Positions 8,104 through 18,700 of a stretch of DNA of 64,000 nt are shown here, in pieces. Below the pieces are notes generated by a model. The model was not told the origin of the DNA. It saw only the letters and a program-made list of their open reading frames with translations, and made no database searches. Every line of letters starts with the position of its first letter. Positions within the stretch are counted from its first letter, which is position 1. Where the stretch lies: assembly GCA_023150945.1 (NCBI GenBank), contig JAKLJX010000001.1, forward strand, positions 372,001 through 436,000, written 5' to 3'. Source of the DNA: a bacterium (GTDB lineage: Bacteria > Zhuqueibacterota > Zhuqueibacteria > Zhuqueibacterales > Zhuqueibacteraceae). Position numbers and translations under genes: made by a program.

Positions 8104-11100
8104 ATGACTTCCTTCGCGCTCAAACGCCCGATTACCGTCCTGATGCTCACCCTGGGCTTGTGCTTGCTGGGTGTGATCTCCTGGCAACGCCTGCCGGTGC
8201 AACTCTTGCCGCAATTCATCCTGCCGGAGGTCTACGTTGGCACCGGCATGCCGGGCGCCTCGCCGGAAAAGATCGAAGCCGAGCTGGTGGTGGCCATCGA
8301 AGCGGAACTGGCAACGCTTGAGGGCGTGCACGATCTCGAGAGCCGGGTCTTCGCCGATTATGCCACCACCAAGGTCTCCTTCAACCACGGCACGGACATG
8401 AAGTTTGCGCTGCTCAAGCTGCAGCAGAAGATGAACGCGCTCGAGAACCGGCTGCCGGTGGGCACGCGCATCGAAGTCAACCGCTTCGACACCGCCGATC
8501 TTTCCACCTATTTGATGGAGCTCAGTATTCGCGGCGAGGCCAGCCTCGACGAGCTGCGCGAAGTCGCGGAACGGCGCGTGCGCCCCCGGCTGGAGCAAGT
8601 GGACGGCGTGGTGAATGTCAACCTCGGCGGCGGCCAGCGTCGCACCGTGGGCATTCAAATCGATCCCGAGCGCTGCGAGGCCCTGGGCGTGCCACTGGCA
8701 TTGGTGCAGCAGAAGGTCGAGGCGTTTCACCGTCAGCCGGAGCACTTGGGGCGCGTCTTGGCCGCCGGCCGCCTGCTCGATGTCAATCTGCTGGGCCGCG
8801 TCGAAGACTTGCGCGAATTGAAAGACTTGATCATTGACCCGCGCGGTCCGGTGCGGCTGCAAGACCTCGCGGTGGTCGGCTACCGCCCAGCGGAACGCAC
8901 ACAACTCTATCGCGTCAACGGCAAAGCCGGAGTCGGCATTTTCGTGCAGAAGGACAACATCAGCAACATGCTGGCGGTGGCCAATGCCGTGCTCGCGCAA
9001 ATCGAGAGTCTGAACCGCGAATTGGCGAACCAGGGCTTCACCTTAACGGTAAATTTCAGCCAGGCGGAGTTGATCCAGCAAGCCATTGACCGCATCAAGA
9101 AAATGGCGCTCACCGGCGCGTTGTTGGCGCTGCTCGTGCTTTATCTCTTCCTGCGCAATGTCCGCTTCGTCTTCATTTTGATGATTGCGATTCCGGTGTC
9201 GCTGCTGGTCACGTTCAATCTCATGTACGGCTTTCAGCTCTCGGTCAACATCCTCTCCTTGTGCGGCCTGGCGCTGGCGGTCGGCATGCTGGTTGACAAC
9301 GGCATCGTGGTGATGGAAAACGTGTTCGCGCATTATCAGCGCGGCCAGGAGGCGGCGGCCGCGGTCATCAACGGCACGCGCGAAGTCAGCCGGTCGATCC
9401 TTGCCGCCACCGGCACCACTGTGCTGGTGTTTTTGCCGGTATTGTTCGTGGAGAGTGAAGCCAAACTGTTCGTGCGCGAGCTGGCGCTGTCGGTGATCTT
9501 TCCGCTGCTGGTGTCGCTGCTGGTCGCGATCACGGTGATTCCGCTGCTCGCCCGGCTCACTTTGACCGGCCGGCCGCCGCGGCCCTTTGGCAGCGGCCGC
9601 ATTCTCGAAATCTACCGGTTGTTGCTCAAATCCTGCCTGCGCCATCGCGTGCGCACGATCGCCACCGTCGTCGTGTTTCTGCTGATCAGCCTGTTCATGG
9701 GCGTGGTCTACATCATCGGCACGGCCTCGCCGCCGCCGCCCGATCGCTTGGATGTTTATCTCAGCCTGCCGCCGGGCGCCACCCTCGATGCGACCGACAC
9801 CATTGCCCGCCGTCTCGAGAATCAAATGCTCGAATTTCCTGATCTCGAGGAAGTGCGTGCCAGCGTGCGGCCGGAAGAGGCGCATTTGGCGCTGACGTTC
9901 GTGGAGCCGCAGCGGCGCCGTGAGCCGCTGCAGCTCGACAAGATCAAAGAAAAAATCAAAGCATTGAATCGCGGCCTGGAACACGTCGAGATCAGTTTCG
10001 ATCGGCCGCAGCGCGGCGAAGGGATCGTGCAGGAAGAAGGCTTGGCGGGCGCTTTGCGCAGCGAGAAGGCGCTGCGCTTGCGCGGTTATGATCTGTCCAC
10101 TCTGCGCGCCTTGAGCGAGCAGATCGTGCAGACGTTGCGTGCGATTCCGGACGTTGAGAAGGAAGCGGTGCGTTCCGAGCTGCAAACCGGCGCGCCCGAA
10201 TTGCAGATTCGCGGCGACCGGCTGCGGTTGGCGCAGTGGGGGCTGGATATGCAGCAGGTGATGAATACGATCTGGGCCACCCGGCCGGAAGGCGCGCGCG
10301 CTGGCACGCCCTTCTATGCCGGCGCCACCGAGCTTGACTTGCAGTTGCAAATGAAAGACGCGGAACAGCGGCGCCTGGAGGAAGTCGAGAATCTCAAAGT
10401 CAGCAATGCCGCCGGCCAGCCGGTGCCGCTGCGTGAAGTGGCGGAGGTTCGCCTCGACGAAGGCCCGGGCAACATCGTGCGCTACAATCAAGAGCGCGAA
10501 GTGAAGATTCATTACGATTTCTTGCGCGAGGCCAGGGACTCGAAAAACCGGCTGGAGCTGGCCGAGGCCCAGGTCGATCGCATGCTGCGCGAGCTGCGCC
10601 TGCCGCGCGGCTTTGTCATCGAAAAAGTCGACGCGGAAGACAAGCAGACGGTCTACTATTGGATGCTGGGCCTGGGCGCGATTCTCATCTTCATGCTGCT
10701 CGCCGCGCAATTCGAATCCTTTTTCAGTCCGTTCGTGATTTTGGGCACGCTGCCCACCGCCGTCATCGGCGCGCTGTTCGCGCTGGCATTGAGCGGCACG
10801 CCGCTTTCGCTCGGCGAAGGCGCGCCCATGGCCCTGCTCGGCTTCATCGTGTTGCTGGGCATTGTCGTCAACAACGGCATCTTTCTGATCGATCGCATCA
10901 CGCTCCTGCGCCAGCGCGGCCAGCGCTGGCAGCGCGCAGTGCTGCTTGCCGTGCAAAGCCGCGTGCGGCCGATTCTCATGACTTCCGGCACGACCGTGCT
11001 CGGCCTCTTTCCGCTGGCTCTGAAGCAGGGCACTGAACTGGAATTGTGGCCGCCCTTTGCCATCACCGTGCTCGGCGGACTCGCGGTCTCAACCGTGTCG

Positions 11101-12852
11101 ACGCTGGTGTTCGTGCCGGTGCTCTACGTCGGCCTCGAACAAACCCGCGCCTGGCTGCAGCGCATGGGCTGGCAAGCGGTGAGCGCGGGCACGGCCGGCG
11201 CCGTGGCGCTGGGGTATTGGTTTCATCAAACCTATCAAAGCAAGCTCTACACCACGCTGGTTGCGCTGCCGCTGTGGTTCGGCGTGCTCGGGTTGATCTA
11301 CGGCGTGCAACAGTTCTTTGCGGTGCGCCGCGCGCGGGCGCAATTGGCGGAAGCGAAGCTGCACATTCGCATCAGAAATTTGACGAAGATCTACGGCGCG
11401 CCCGGCCGCTTCGCGCGTGAATGGAACAAACAGCAGCGTCGCTGGCAGCGCCTTGCCGTTGCCGGACAATTGCCGTGGGATCGCGAGAACCTGCGCGAAT
11501 CCGCCATCTGGATGGCGGCGCTGGGTGCGCTCTTGATCTATTTGCACACCTTCTTCAGCAGCGGCTTCTGGCTCACCCTCCTCAGCCTGCTGACGCTGGC
11601 CTGGCTGTTCGGCGTGCGCGAGCTGTACTATCGCTGGCGATTTGTGAACGGCAAACCGCCGCGGCGATCACAACCCAGTTGGCTGAAGCGATTGCGCCGG
11701 AAGCCGCGCTCGGCCGGCGCGCAAGCGCACGCTGGCAGCGAAGAGAAAGCCACGATTCTCGACTTCCCGCGGGCCGGCGGTATCTGGCTGGTCGTGCTCT
11801 TGCTGGTGTATCTGCAGTGGCGTGTGCAAGCGCCGGCGCTCACCACCATCGCCGCCGTGATCGCGCTGCTGCTTTATCAACTGCGCCGCCTCAGCCGCAA
11901 AATTGCAGAGGGCCGCATCAATCCGGAATTGCCCGCAGGCCGGTTGCGCAAGCTCAAACGGGTGATCTATGTGATCGTTCGTCTGTTGCCGTTCATACGG
12001 CCGCCACGGCCGCAAGTGCGGGCGTTGCACGGCGTCGATCTGGAAATCGGCCAGGGCATGTTTGGCCTGCTCGGTCCCAACGGCGCCGGCAAAACCACGC
12101 TCATGCGCGTGATTGTCGGCGTGCTGGAAGCGAGTCACGGCAGCATCAAGATCAACGACCGGATGCTGGCGGAGCATCGCGCGGTGTTTCACGGCGCCAT
12201 CGGCTATCTGCCGCAGGATTTCGGCCTCTACGAAAACATGACGCCGCTCGAGCATCTCAACTATCACGCCCTGACCAACGGCATCTATGAAACCGCAACC
12301 CGCCGCGAGCTGATCGAGCATCTGTTGCACAGCGTGGGCTTGTGGGAACGGCGCGATGATCAGATCAAAACCTTTTCCGGCGGCATGAAACAGCGCGTTG
12401 GCATTGCGCAAACGCTGCTGCATCTGCCGCAGATCATCGTGGTCGACGAGCCGACCGCCGGCCTGGATCCGCGCGAACGCATCCGTTTCCGCAACCTCCT
12501 GGCCGAGCTGGCCAAAGAACGCATCGTGATCTTCAGCACGCATATCGTGGAAGACATCTCCAGCACCTGCCATGATCTCGCGGTGCTCGAGGGCGGCCGC
12601 CTGATTTATCGCGGCTCGCCCGAGGAAATGCAGCGCCGCGCGCAAGGCAGGGTCTTCGAAGCGATTGTGCCGGAAGAAGAATTTCCGGCCTGGCGGGAAT
12701 CGTTGCACCTCGTACAACACAGCAAAGTCGACGGCGGCATTCGCCTGCGTTTCCTGAGTGACGATGCCGTTCCCGGCCTGCCCGCGGAAGCACTCGAACC
12801 TTCGCTCGAAGATGCCTACGTTCATCTCTTGCAGGAGAGCAAACGCTCATGA
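8104..12852 (+). CDS. RND efflux permease fused to an ABC ATP-binding domain
   Basis: The 1582-aa product has two transporter classes in one chain. Residues 1-1050 are a full RND permease: an N-terminal segment typical of inner-membrane pumps (FALKRPITVLMLTLGLCLLG), porter domains, and the TM4-like motif GMLVDNGIVVMENVF. Residues 1087-1098 (IRIRNLTKIYG) look like the first strand of an ABC domain. About 200 residues with at least four hydrophobic segments and basic linkers follow, and only then come the remaining ABC motifs: ALHGVDLEI, Walker A GPNGAGKTT (about 1325), FSGGM (about 1424), VVDEPTAGLDP (about 1444) and the switch His in STHIV. The frame is continuous. The stop overlaps the ATG of the permease gene by 4 bp, so the two are coupled. 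Coupling of proton-driven and ATP-driven transport is an inference. Confidence 0.9.
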   Translation: MTSFALKRPITVLMLTLGLCLLGVISWQRLPVQLLPQFILPEVYVGTGMPGASPEKIEAELVVAIEAELATLEGVHDLESRVFADYATTKVSFNHGTDMKFALLKLQQKMNALENRLPVGTRIEVNRFDTADLSTYLMELSIRGEASLDELREVAERRVRPRLEQVDGVVNVNLGGGQRRTVGIQIDPERCEALGVPLALVQQKVEAFHRQPEHLGRVLAAGRLLDVNLLGRVEDLRELKDLIIDPRGPVRLQDLAVVGYRPAERTQLYRVNGKAGVGIFVQKDNISNMLAVANAVLAQIESLNRELANQGFTLTVNFSQAELIQQAIDRIKKMALTGALLALLVLYLFLRNVRFVFILMIAIPVSLLVTFNLMYGFQLSVNILSLCGLALAVGMLVDNGIVVMENVFAHYQRGQEAAAAVINGTREVSRSILAATGTTVLVFLPVLFVESEAKLFVRELALSVIFPLLVSLLVAITVIPLLARLTLTGRPPRPFGSGRILEIYRLLLKSCLRHRVRTIATVVVFLLISLFMGVVYIIGTASPPPPDRLDVYLSLPPGATLDATDTIARRLENQMLEFPDLEEVRASVRPEEAHLALTFVEPQRRREPLQLDKIKEKIKALNRGLEHVEISFDRPQRGEGIVQEEGLAGALRSEKALRLRGYDLSTLRALSEQIVQTLRAIPDVEKEAVRSELQTGAPELQIRGDRLRLAQWGLDMQQVMNTIWATRPEGARAGTPFYAGATELDLQLQMKDAEQRRLEEVENLKVSNAAGQPVPLREVAEVRLDEGPGNIVRYNQEREVKIHYDFLREARDSKNRLELAEAQVDRMLRELRLPRGFVIEKVDAEDKQTVYYWMLGLGAILIFMLLAAQFESFFSPFVILGTLPTAVIGALFALALSGTPLSLGEGAPMALLGFIVLLGIVVNNGIFLIDRITLLRQRGQRWQRAVLLAVQSRVRPILMTSGTTVLGLFPLALKQGTELELWPPFAITVLGGLAVSTVSTLVFVPVLYVGLEQTRAWLQRMGWQAVSAGTAGAVALGYWFHQTYQSKLYTTLVALPLWFGVLGLIYGVQQFFAVRRARAQLAEAKLHIRIRNLTKIYGAPGRFAREWNKQQRRWQRLAVAGQLPWDRENLRESAIWMAALGALLIYLHTFFSSGFWLTLLSLLTLAWLFGVRELYYRWRFVNGKPPRRSQPSWLKRLRRKPRSAGAQAHAGSEEKATILDFPRAGGIWLVVLLLVYLQWRVQAPALTTIAAVIALLLYQLRRLSRKIAEGRINPELPAGRLRKLKRVIYVIVRLLPFIRPPRPQVRALHGVDLEIGQGMFGLLGPNGAGKTTLMRVIVGVLEASHGSIKINDRMLAEHRAVFHGAIGYLPQDFGLYENMTPLEHLNYHALTNGIYETATRRELIEHLLHSVGLWERRDDQIKTFSGGMKQRVGIAQTLLHLPQIIVVDEPTAGLDPRERIRFRNLLAELAKERIVIFSTHIVEDISSTCHDLAVLEGGRLIYRGSPEEMQRRAQGRVFEAIVPEEEFPAWRESLHLVQHSKVDGGIRLRFLSDDAVPGLPAEALEPSLEDAYVHLLQESKRS

Positions 12853-13655
12853 TCCCAACCGAATCCCCGCGCGCGGCAACGCCGCCCTTGACGCGTGCGG
12901 CCGTGCGCGACCTGCGTTTCGCCGAGCTGCCGCCGCGCGCGCGGCTGGCGGTGGTGTGGGAAATTTTCCGCCTGCAGGCGCGCATCATCTTTTCGCACCG
13001 GTTGCTGTGGTTTCTGGCCGCAATGTTGATCTATTTCATCGTGGCGTATGTCATCAATTACAACCAGGAAATGCTGGACCGCATGACGCTGCCGGATGTT
13101 CTCTCCTGGCTGTTGGAGTTCCCACTTTCCGCGCTGGCCATCTACCTGAACATGCAGCTCATCACCAGTGAAAAGGACAATCGCACGCTCGAAGTGATGT
13201 TCACCACCGCCGGCTCGCGTTACAAAGTCTGGCTGCTGCGTTTGGCTGCGCTCAACGCCATTCTGTTGCTGCTGGCCGCCGCGCTCAGCACGCTCGCTTT
13301 CTTCACGATCGTCGAAGTGCCCGTGCTCACGCTGACCGTGCACGGGTTTGTGCCGGCGTTTTTTGTCGGGGCAATGACGCTGTATTTTGCGGTGAAGTTT
13401 CGCAGCGGTCTGGCCGCGGGCATGGTGGCCGCCGGCCTGCTCGTCATCATGATGATGATCTTCAACTCAATGAATGTGCCCGCTGCGCAGCGCTATTTCA
13501 TCTACTTCAATCCGTATGACATGCCGCGCCAGCTCGATCCTGAAACCTGGAATCTCTGGATGTGGCAGAATCGCATCGGCGTGGTGCTGGCGGGCGGCTT
13601 GCTCTTGTTCGCCGCCCTGCGCGGGATGGAGGAGAGGGAAAGGTTGTTGCGGTGA
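12849..13655 (+). CDS. ABC-2-type transporter permease
   Basis: The 268-aa protein has about six membrane segments (near residues 51-70, 85-103, 127-152, 166-183, 188-206 and 243-261). After the second comes the cytoplasmic stretch SEKDNRTLEVMFTTAGSR, the hallmark of ABC-2 permeases (a conserved Glu, then R-T-LE and a transporter-facing helix). Its ATG overlaps the stop of the RND-ABC gene, which makes the ABC domain of that fusion its likely ATPase. At 268 aa it is of normal length for one half-transporter. The 3' end of the gene is part of a 109-bp tandem duplication. Confidence 0.85.
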   Translation: MIPTESPRAATPPLTRAAVRDLRFAELPPRARLAVVWEIFRLQARIIFSHRLLWFLAAMLIYFIVAYVINYNQEMLDRMTLPDVLSWLLEFPLSALAIYLNMQLITSEKDNRTLEVMFTTAGSRYKVWLLRLAALNAILLLLAAALSTLAFFTIVEVPVLTLTVHGFVPAFFVGAMTLYFAVKFRSGLAAGMVAAGLLVIMMMIFNSMNVPAAQRYFIYFNPYDMPRQLDPETWNLWMWQNRIGVVLAGGLLLFAALRGMEERERLLR

Positions 13656-13850
13656 ATTCGCTTTAAGATCAAAACTTGGCCTGGTGTCTGTCCGGGAAAT
13701 GTTCTGCCTCGGCTGAGCCGAGGCCTCTGCAGGATTCTTCCACAGGGAGAGGCTGTTGCGGTGAGTTCGCTTTGAGATCAAAACTTGGCCTGGTGTCTGT
13801 GCGGGAAATGTTCGGCCTCGGCTGAGCCAAGGCCTTTGCAGGATTCTTCC
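13638..13850. repeat. Tandem duplication of the permease 3' end with a palindrome
   Basis: Segment 13638-13741 is repeated at 13747-13850 with about nine mismatches, a unit step of 109 bp. Each copy contains the last codons of the permease gene, the stretch AAAACTTGGCCTGGTGTCTG, and the palindrome CCTCGGCTGAGCCGAGG (13707-13723; the second copy at 13816-13832 has one altered base). The palindrome and its flanks (GTGTCTG, AATGTTC) match half of the double-palindrome elements elsewhere in the window. The remaining bases to 13917 hold nothing recognisable. Confidence 0.85.
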
Positions 13851-13917
13851 CCAACGACAACTTCAGGGCTGCCAACTCAACGTTGCAGCACTGGCTTGCG
13901 TGTCCCAAGCGGGTGCG

Positions 13918-15669
13918 TCACTTGCCCTTCGGCTCGCGGTGCATTGCTTTGAAGTGAATCAATCCCGGCGCCCACATGTGCTTGACCGGATTGACGTCTA
14001 CGTGAATGACGCTGCATTTGTTCGCGGCCAGGCAGCGCTCCAGCGCCGGCTGCAAATCCTTCGGGTCCGCGACGCGCTCACCGTGCGCCCCCATGCTTTC
14101 CGCCAGTTTGTCGAATTGCATCTCCCCCAAATCCGCATTGATGGTCTCCTCCGGCGGCAATGATTTCTTCACCATCGTCTTGACCGGTTTCAGCGCGAAT
14201 TGCTGGTTGATTTTCACCATGCCCCACTGCCGGTCACAGCACACGAGATAGATCGGCTTCAAATCGTTGCGCACCGCGGTTTCGATTTCCTGCAAATTGA
14301 ATCCCATCGCGCCGTCACCGATGATGCAATAAACCTGGCGTTCGGGAAACGCCACCGCCGCGCCCAGCGCCTGCGCTACGCCTGCGCCCAACATGCCGAA
14401 TTTTGCGGTGTGCAGCACGGTGTTGGGTACGGTTGCTTCGTGATAGAAATGAGTCCACACCGCGGTGTTGCCGCCGTCGATCACGCAAATCGCCTCCTCG
14501 GCAAACACCCGGCGGCACACATGCGCCACGTGCGCGGGATTCATCGGCACGCTGTTGTCTTTCAAAGCGCCATCGAGCTTTTGCCGGAATTTGCTTCTCG
14601 CGTTTTGAAACCTCTTCACTGCTTTACGGCGCTCCGCCAGCGGCATTTTGTTCTGCCGCGGCCGCAGCTTCTCCGCCAGTCGCGCCAGAAAGACTTTGAG
14701 ATCGGAGAGAATCGCCAAATCAACCGGCTTGTTGAGTCCGAGGATTTCCTCGTCGATGTCCACCTGAATCATCTGCTGCGCGCTCGCCGGCGCCCAATAC
14801 GGCGGCTTGCCCCACCAATCGGTTTCACCCAGCCGCGAGCCCAGCGCGAGCACCACGTCGGCGCTGGTGCGCACCGCCTGGTTGAGCTTGATGTAAATCA
14901 TCGGAATCGCCAGCTCATGCGTTTCCGGCAGCACGCTGCGTGCTCCCCAACTCGTGGTCACCGGTGCGTGCAGCAACTCCGCCACCGCTTGCAGCTCGCT
15001 GTAAGCCGCGGCATGAATCACGCCGCTGCCGGCATGAATCATCGGCAGTTTGGCGACCGCCAGCATCTCCGCTGCCGCGGCGATTTGTTCATCGCCGGCG
15101 CAAATCGCCTCCAAACGGCGATAGCGGCCGGGCGCCAGCAGCGGCTGCGCCTCGGTTTTGCCGTTCATCAAATCTTCCGGCACATCGACGTGCACCACGC
15201 CGGGCCGGCCGTGATACGACAGCCGGAAGGCCCGGCGCATCATCTCCTGCAGCCGGCCGAACGAAAGCGCGGCGCCGCTCCATTTCGCCATCGGCTTGAT
15301 CACGCCGACTTGGTTGAAATATTGATACGTGCCGCCGCGACCGGGATAGCCGATGCCGCTGCGCCGTGTGCTGGTGATCAGCAGCACGCGATTGCCCTCG
15401 CCGTTTTCCACCGCCACGCCTGCCAGCGCATTGGCGACGCCCGGACCATTGCTCGCCATGGCCACGCCCAGCTTGCCGGTGAGCCGCGCATAGGCGCCCG
15501 CCATGTGCAGCGCGCACGCCTCATGCCGCGGACTGATCAACGCGATGCCGAATTTCTTCAAGCTGGAATAGAAGCCAAAGTAGGTGCCATCGATAATGCC
15601 AAAGACTTTTTCCACGCCTTCTTTGGCCAGCATCGCTGCAATAATTTCACCGCCGGTGGTTGGTTTCAC
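13918..15669 (-). CDS. Thiamine-diphosphate-dependent enzyme, acetolactate synthase-like
   Basis: The 583-aa protein (GTG start at 15669) has the three-domain layout of the acetolactate synthase/pyruvate oxidase superfamily. The ThDP-activating glutamate is in PRHEACALHMAGAYAR (near residue 50), followed by GVAMASNGPGVANAL. The cofactor/Mg2+ motif begins GDGAMGFNLQEIE near residue 447, but the usual closing NN is CCDR, so an Asp replaces an Asn ligand. Substrate could be pyruvate, an oxo acid or an acyl-CoA; no single subfamily is clear. It begins 33 bp after the stop of the NACHT gene on the same strand, so it may be read through from that locus, though its higher GC resembles the host background. 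Confidence 0.85.
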   Translation of the reverse strand: MKPTTGGEIIAAMLAKEGVEKVFGIIDGTYFGFYSSLKKFGIALISPRHEACALHMAGAYARLTGKLGVAMASNGPGVANALAGVAVENGEGNRVLLITSTRRSGIGYPGRGGTYQYFNQVGVIKPMAKWSGAALSFGRLQEMMRRAFRLSYHGRPGVVHVDVPEDLMNGKTEAQPLLAPGRYRRLEAICAGDEQIAAAAEMLAVAKLPMIHAGSGVIHAAAYSELQAVAELLHAPVTTSWGARSVLPETHELAIPMIYIKLNQAVRTSADVVLALGSRLGETDWWGKPPYWAPASAQQMIQVDIDEEILGLNKPVDLAILSDLKVFLARLAEKLRPRQNKMPLAERRKAVKRFQNARSKFRQKLDGALKDNSVPMNPAHVAHVCRRVFAEEAICVIDGGNTAVWTHFYHEATVPNTVLHTAKFGMLGAGVAQALGAAVAFPERQVYCIIGDGAMGFNLQEIETAVRNDLKPIYLVCCDRQWGMVKINQQFALKPVKTMVKKSLPPEETINADLGEMQFDKLAESMGAHGERVADPKDLQPALERCLAANKCSVIHVDVNPVKHMWAPGLIHFKAMHREPKGK

Positions 15670-15702
15670 GAGGAGGCCTTTTGGAGGAATCAGGGGAGGA
15701 AT

Positions 15703-18700
15703 CTAAATGATGGTGGTTTCTTCGTCCGGCCTGCGAATTTCCCGCACCAGGCGAATGCCTTCCCAGGCGGGCAGCGGGTTTTGCCGGTTGGCGCGCTGCT
15801 CTATGAAGAACACCGCCCAGAAACCGCGCAAGATTTCGCGCAGCAGCTCCGTTTTGTTTTGATAAAGCGCATACTCTGCCAGCGCCAACAGTTCCGACTT
15901 AGCTTTGGTGTAGTCCTTGCCAATCTCACGCCTGAGCACGGCTTGGATCTCATTCGTGCTCAACCGTATGTCACCCAGCTTTGATAGAAACGCCAGTTGT
16001 TGATCCAGGTCAATGGGTTTGCCAGCGAAGCTATTTAACTCCGTTGACAGAAGGTTCATCAAATTCTGCTGGCATTGCCGCGCCCGGCTGACTGGGTCAT
16101 AGAGAACTCCTCGCAGGCTTTCCAGTCGGACCCTGGCATTAGATAGAAACCCGCGAATTTTTCCAGCGTCGGTGTCTTGGTACTCTTCAGCACCTGCTCG
16201 ACCTGAGCGCAAGCGATTCAGTTCTATCAAATCAGCCGGCAATTCATTGATCATGCCATCGTCAAGAGTTAGGTTAAAGCTTCTTTTCTGAGCGCGGCTG
16301 ACTGCATCTCGAAGGGCATTTCTGATTTCGTTGAGTCTTTCTATGTACCGATCGATTTCCACTGGCAAGGCTGAAAGCACTGACGGCAGAATGGCATCAT
16401 CCAGTCGCTTTTGTGCTGCTTGCAGCTCTTTGCGCAAATCTTCGATTTGCTTGTCGAGTTCTTCAAGCAAACTATCAATTGAGCTATGATAATCCCCCAC
16501 GCGGTGCGTTTCACTCTCTCCCACCACGCGCATACGCAACCAGTAGGAACTGGCCGCGCTTTTCTCTTTTTCGGAGAATACCAGCACGTTCGCAGGCATG
16601 ACCCAAGCACCCACTTCTGGGTTAGCCAAATGTTTGAAATTTTGATCCTGCACCTCTTGATCAGTCTTGACCAGCGAGGCCTCTTCCTCGGTGGGCAAGC
16701 GGAATTTGCTGGTGCGATGCCCCAATTCTCGTGCTGCTCTGACGGTCAACCATCGGGCAAAGGCTTCGGCATCATCTCTGCGCACTCCAACGATTGGCTT
16801 CAATCCTTCTCGAAAAGAATAACGTAGCCCCGACCAGTGGTCGGGGCGACGATTGGTATTATGAATGAAGCTTTGATACTCCAGGTGACTGATGAAAAAA
16901 CGATCGATGTCGACATTTGGGGCACGACGAACCATTCTTTTTAGGCGAATCTCGAATATTAGATCAGCCGCGAATTGCTGGGCTTCGCGATCGGCAGAGT
17001 CCGCTTCGAGCACTAGGAGGTCCTCCAGCCTCTTTCTTTCTTTTGGTGCGATTTGCATTGCTTCCTGAGAGATCTCATAAGCCAACTTCAGATTTTCAAG
17101 AGACCTTTGTGGTTGATTCAAACAGGCTTGAACAATGCCGGTGGCATCTGAGGTGGCGGCGTAAAGCAGAATAGTCTCATGCCACCAACTGTCGCCCAGA
17201 TCATTAACGAGGGAATCTTCCATTTTGCGGTTCTTGATTTCCGCTGCCGTCAAAAACTCCTGATAGGTTAGGTGGGCAAATGCTATAAACCCAGGATCGG
17301 TTTCCATCAGGAGACCACTTTCTTTCATCATTGTTTCCAAAAAGTGTGGGCCATCCTCAGGCTTTATATTGACGCTTTGCAGATCCGGTCCAATAATGGC
17401 AATGGCCTCGCTCGTTGAAATTTCACGTTTGCGTTGCTGCATCTGAACAAGCGCCAATGTCTGCAAAATTGCCCGCTTTTGAAAGTAGCTCAGCCTAATG
17501 CCTTTAATGAAGGTCTCTTCACGTCGTCCCAACAAAACCCTGATGATGTCCTCGTACAGCGCCGCGCGCATCTCGGGCAGTTTACCTACATAGCGGTGCA
17601 CCATGGTGATCATAGTCAATAACAGTGGGTTGACCGCCAACTTTGAAAGTATATCAGATTGAAAAATTCTTTGTATCAAATCAGTGGCATTGTCTTCTGC
17701 GCGCTGTATGATATCTGCCATCTTGTCGGTTTTGCTGGCTGCAGCTATTTCGGTGGTATGGTACCACTTCTGTACGAAATCATAAATTTGCTCTTGTGAG
17801 AAGTCTTCAATATGTAAGACGGTTGCGCCTTGAATAGCATTTGGCTCATAACCATGAGGGCGCGAGGTAATAACAAATCGGGTCTCGCCGTAGTGTATTG
17901 CTTGGTGTTCCACCCAGGTTGTTAATTTTTTACGATTATCTGCATCAGCGACCTCATCGAGTCCGTCCAGAAGAACGACACAGCGATGACCGTAATTTTT
18001 TAGTTTGTGCTCAACCCAGCCCACTGGCGGTTTCAACTCCTGTAAATCTCTTTCGAGCAGGCTGGCCAAGTCTAGTGCTTCAATTGACGAAGCCACGACG
18101 TCCTTGACATACTTTCGCAGAGGCAGATGAAAGGGAATATAGCGCTTGGTCCTGCGGGTTGCCTTTCTGATCGCAATTAGCAACGTAACGTATTGAAGCA
18201 ATGTCGTCTTACCAGAGCCAGGTTTGCCTATGATAGCAACGATCCGATAACCTGGATCTTTGCTCTCCAACAACTCCCAGATGTTTTTGGGTCTTTCGAG
18301 ACTTGATTTTGCTGTCTTCAGGCGGGATGGCCTTGGCGGCGAAATTTGAAGATCGACAAAGACCTTTTGCAGTTCCAAAGAAAACGTACTTTGGATGGTA
18401 ATGCCCTTTACATTGAAGAAACGATGCTGCGAGCGTAGTTTGGTTACGTAGCGTTTATAGAATTTCGAGAATATAAGTCGTGCATGATGTTCGATATAAT
18501 CCGTGATAGCCTCTACGATTAAGGGTTCAAGCTTTTTCCAGATTTTTTTTGCCACTGGAAACACAATGACTCCAATCCCATAGAATATAAGGAGCGACCA
18601 TGAAATATAGGGGTTATTATTCATGAAGCTTCTTACAGGTGCAACAAGTAATGCAAGAATCAAAGGGGTAATGGCAATGGTTACTTTGATAGCAACCATT

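Noticed and set aside
9043-10956. 637-codon open frame on the minus strand
   Set aside because: It is antisense to the well-supported RND-ABC gene and Arg/Gln/His-rich.
14200-15984. 594-codon open frame on the plus strand
   Set aside because: It is antisense to the thiamine-diphosphate enzyme and has no recognisable domain.
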